From Amoebidium appalachense (taxonomy: Eukaryota > Ichthyosporea): DNA of 64,000 bases. Numbering within the stretch: the stretch's first letter is position 1; the number at the start of each line of letters is the position of its first letter. Made by a program: the position numbers and the translations under genes. The stretch spans positions 3,410,001-3,474,000 of the forward strand of contig CAVNZM010000010.1 of assembly GCA_963693365.1 (NCBI GenBank). The letters are read 5' to 3'. The notes under the pieces are model-generated. The model did not search any database and was not told the origin of the DNA. It saw nothing but the letters and a program-made list of their open reading frames with translations. Of the stretch, positions 62,985-64,000 are shown piece by piece.

Positions 62985-63270
62985 CCACAAAAACACAGGA
63001 GCGCGCCCCACCGTGTGGCCCGCGAGGCCTGGGAGGCCCGCCCGCCCGGCGAGCCACGCGTGCCACGCGTGCCACGCATGCCCCGCGCTTGGTGTTGGGT
63101 TGCTGTTGTCAAAGCGTCGTGTTTCATTTATTGGTTCAATGTGGTTCTGGGTCTTGGACGTATCTTGTCCGTGCCTGATAGCAAATCCCGACAACCCCCC
63201 CTTCCCCTTCCAACTATAGCTCTAGACCCAGAACCATAAGCACCAATGTCTGAAAGCATATATTGAGAGT
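62985..63270. other. GC-rich then ordinary spacer
   Basis: GC-rich sequence with tandem GTGCCACGC units at 63060-63078 and GGCCCGC words, then unique DNA. No gene seen. Confidence 0.5.
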
Positions 63271-63274
63271 GGTA

Positions 63275-63620
63275 GTTGTGTCTCTGCTGTCTCTGGGTCT
63301 AACCCTTCCAACCCCAAGCAGCTTGGAGTGAGATTTTATATGTAAAAACAAAGACACCCACGCCTGATTACCAATAATGCTGTTAACCCAGAGACACAGA
63401 GACAAACAATAAACAAACAATATCTATGAATTCTTATTATGTATTTTCCGAAATTATAAGAGTTTTACACAAGAACAGCCAATCAGGTGCGTTATTTCCT
63501 TTTTAGGAAAGCAGAGACAACTCAGAGACACTCAGAGACACGGGAACCAATGAAAATGCGGCATTTTATGGCTAAGAGACGAAGCAGAGACAACTCAGAG
63601 ACGACACAAAAACACGGCAC
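63275..63620. repeat. Clustered GAGACA / TGTCTC repeats
   Basis: GAGAC or GTCTC words recur many times, including two exact copies of GCAGAGACAACTCAGAGAC (63511-63529 and 63584-63602) and an opposite-orientation TCTCTGCTGTCTCTGGGT at about 63281. It sits just 3' of the minus-strand ORF at the window edge. Confidence 0.65.
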
Positions 63621-63625
63621 ACTAA

Positions 63626-64000
63626 TCAAATGTCTCGGATTTTCTGGACTGTCATGACGTAGCACCAAGCCTTGCCTGTGTTAGTCGTCGTCCATTGGGC
63701 TGTTACGACGTTCTTTCCAGGTGTGATGCGGACGTTGATTGGGTCTCCGAGTATTCCATGAACAGCCTCGCCGAACTTCCGAGAAGTGAGCTGCGTGTTC
63801 TTGGGTGTGTTGTTGATCTCACACCACCGCAAATAAAATTGGAATAGGTCGCTCCGCGGAATCTTGTCCCCGTCCTTGATCTGGGGCAGATGAGGCTCGT
63901 GTTCACCATTGACAAGATCCATCAGAAACTGGGCCTCATCTGGTCGTGCTCGTTCCATGAGCGCGCGGCGTGCGGAATTGTCGCGTGGGAAGGGCATCAC
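63626..64000 (-). CDS. C-terminus of a virus/plasmid primase-helicase-like protein (5' partial)
   Basis: The last 124 codons of a frame entering from the right edge and ending with TGA at 63628-63626. A central stretch reads IPRSDLFQFYLRWCEINN and then SRKFGEAVHGILG. The pattern [hydrophobic]-x-YxxWC-x(n)-FG-x(3)-HxxLG is typical of the winged-helix tail after the SF3 helicase in D5-like primase-helicases of large DNA viruses, virophage-like elements and plasmids. The catalytic domains would lie outside the window, so the call rests on this tail alone. If right, the microsatellite-poor right end may include an integrated viral or mobile element. Confidence 0.42.
   Translation of the reverse strand: MMPFPRDNSARRALMERARPDEAQFLMDLVNGEHEPHLPQIKDGDKIPRSDLFQFYLRWCEINNTPKNTQLTSRKFGEAVHGILGDPINVRITPGKNVVTAQWTTTNTGKAWCYVMTVQKIRDI

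Noticed and set aside
61656-63194. 512-codon minus-strand ORF over the 344-aa gene
   Set aside because: It is the antisense of a GC3-rich gene; it lacks recognisable motifs and spans the promoter and poly(A) signal of the plus gene, which has internal domain symmetry.

Overview
The window is nuclear DNA of an intron-rich eukaryote. Real coding sequence is cut into many short exons with GT-AG introns, a perfect TACTAAC branch-point motif is visible, and AATAAA signals follow stop codons. Between the exons lie very dense microsatellites: poly-G/C runs, (GT)n/(CA)n, (GA)n, one 0.4-kb (TGCG)n array and recurring CnAn/TnGn junctions. The gene content (EGF plus SdrD-type extracellular modules, an animal-type diacylglycerol kinase, F-box fragments, a bacterial-type MetA enzyme) suggests a unicellular eukaryote such as a protist holozoan or an alga. 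The sequence alone does not fix the lineage.

Layout. (1) 0.36-3.45 kb, minus: first three exons of a MetA-family homoserine O-acyltransferase; the 3' part lies outside the window. (2) 4.1-4.3 kb: CCAAT/CRE cluster upstream of it. (3) 6.6-7.7 kb, minus: one large exon of a secreted or cell-surface EGF/SdrD-B mosaic protein, interrupted by a one-base frameshift. (4) 8.8-14.9 kb: locally duplicated block with two short F-box ORFs and retroelement-like ORF remnants. (5) 16.8-27.0 kb, minus: a complete ten-exon gene for a 494-residue protein with an N-terminal coiled coil, a long disordered middle and a DUF4476-like helical C-terminus. (6) 30.6-39.4 kb, plus: eleven exons of a diacylglycerol kinase (catalytic and accessory domains, true stop); the 5' end was not found. 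(7) 39.4-43.6 kb: mostly repeats and one doubtful small secreted ORF. (8) 43.6-58.1 kb: a retroelement-like ORF fragment, then nine same-orientation copies of a ~0.3-0.4-kb non-coding repeat with conserved inverted repeats, inside larger units that include a ~2.7-kb tandem duplication. (9) 59.66-60.16 kb: a 500-N assembly gap. (10) 60.3-64.0 kb: a microsatellite-poor block with a divergent gene pair, a 125-residue secreted protein (minus) and a 344-residue protein built of two copies of one domain (plus), separated by ~1 kb holding a ~35-bp inverted repeat and six CCAAT boxes. The right edge carries the C-terminus of a virus/plasmid-type primase-helicase-like ORF.

The three large spliced genes were built by requiring that every exon keep frame across GT-AG junctions; all summed lengths are multiples of three. 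They act in unrelated processes (methionine biosynthesis, lipid signalling, unknown), and no operon-like logic is implied.
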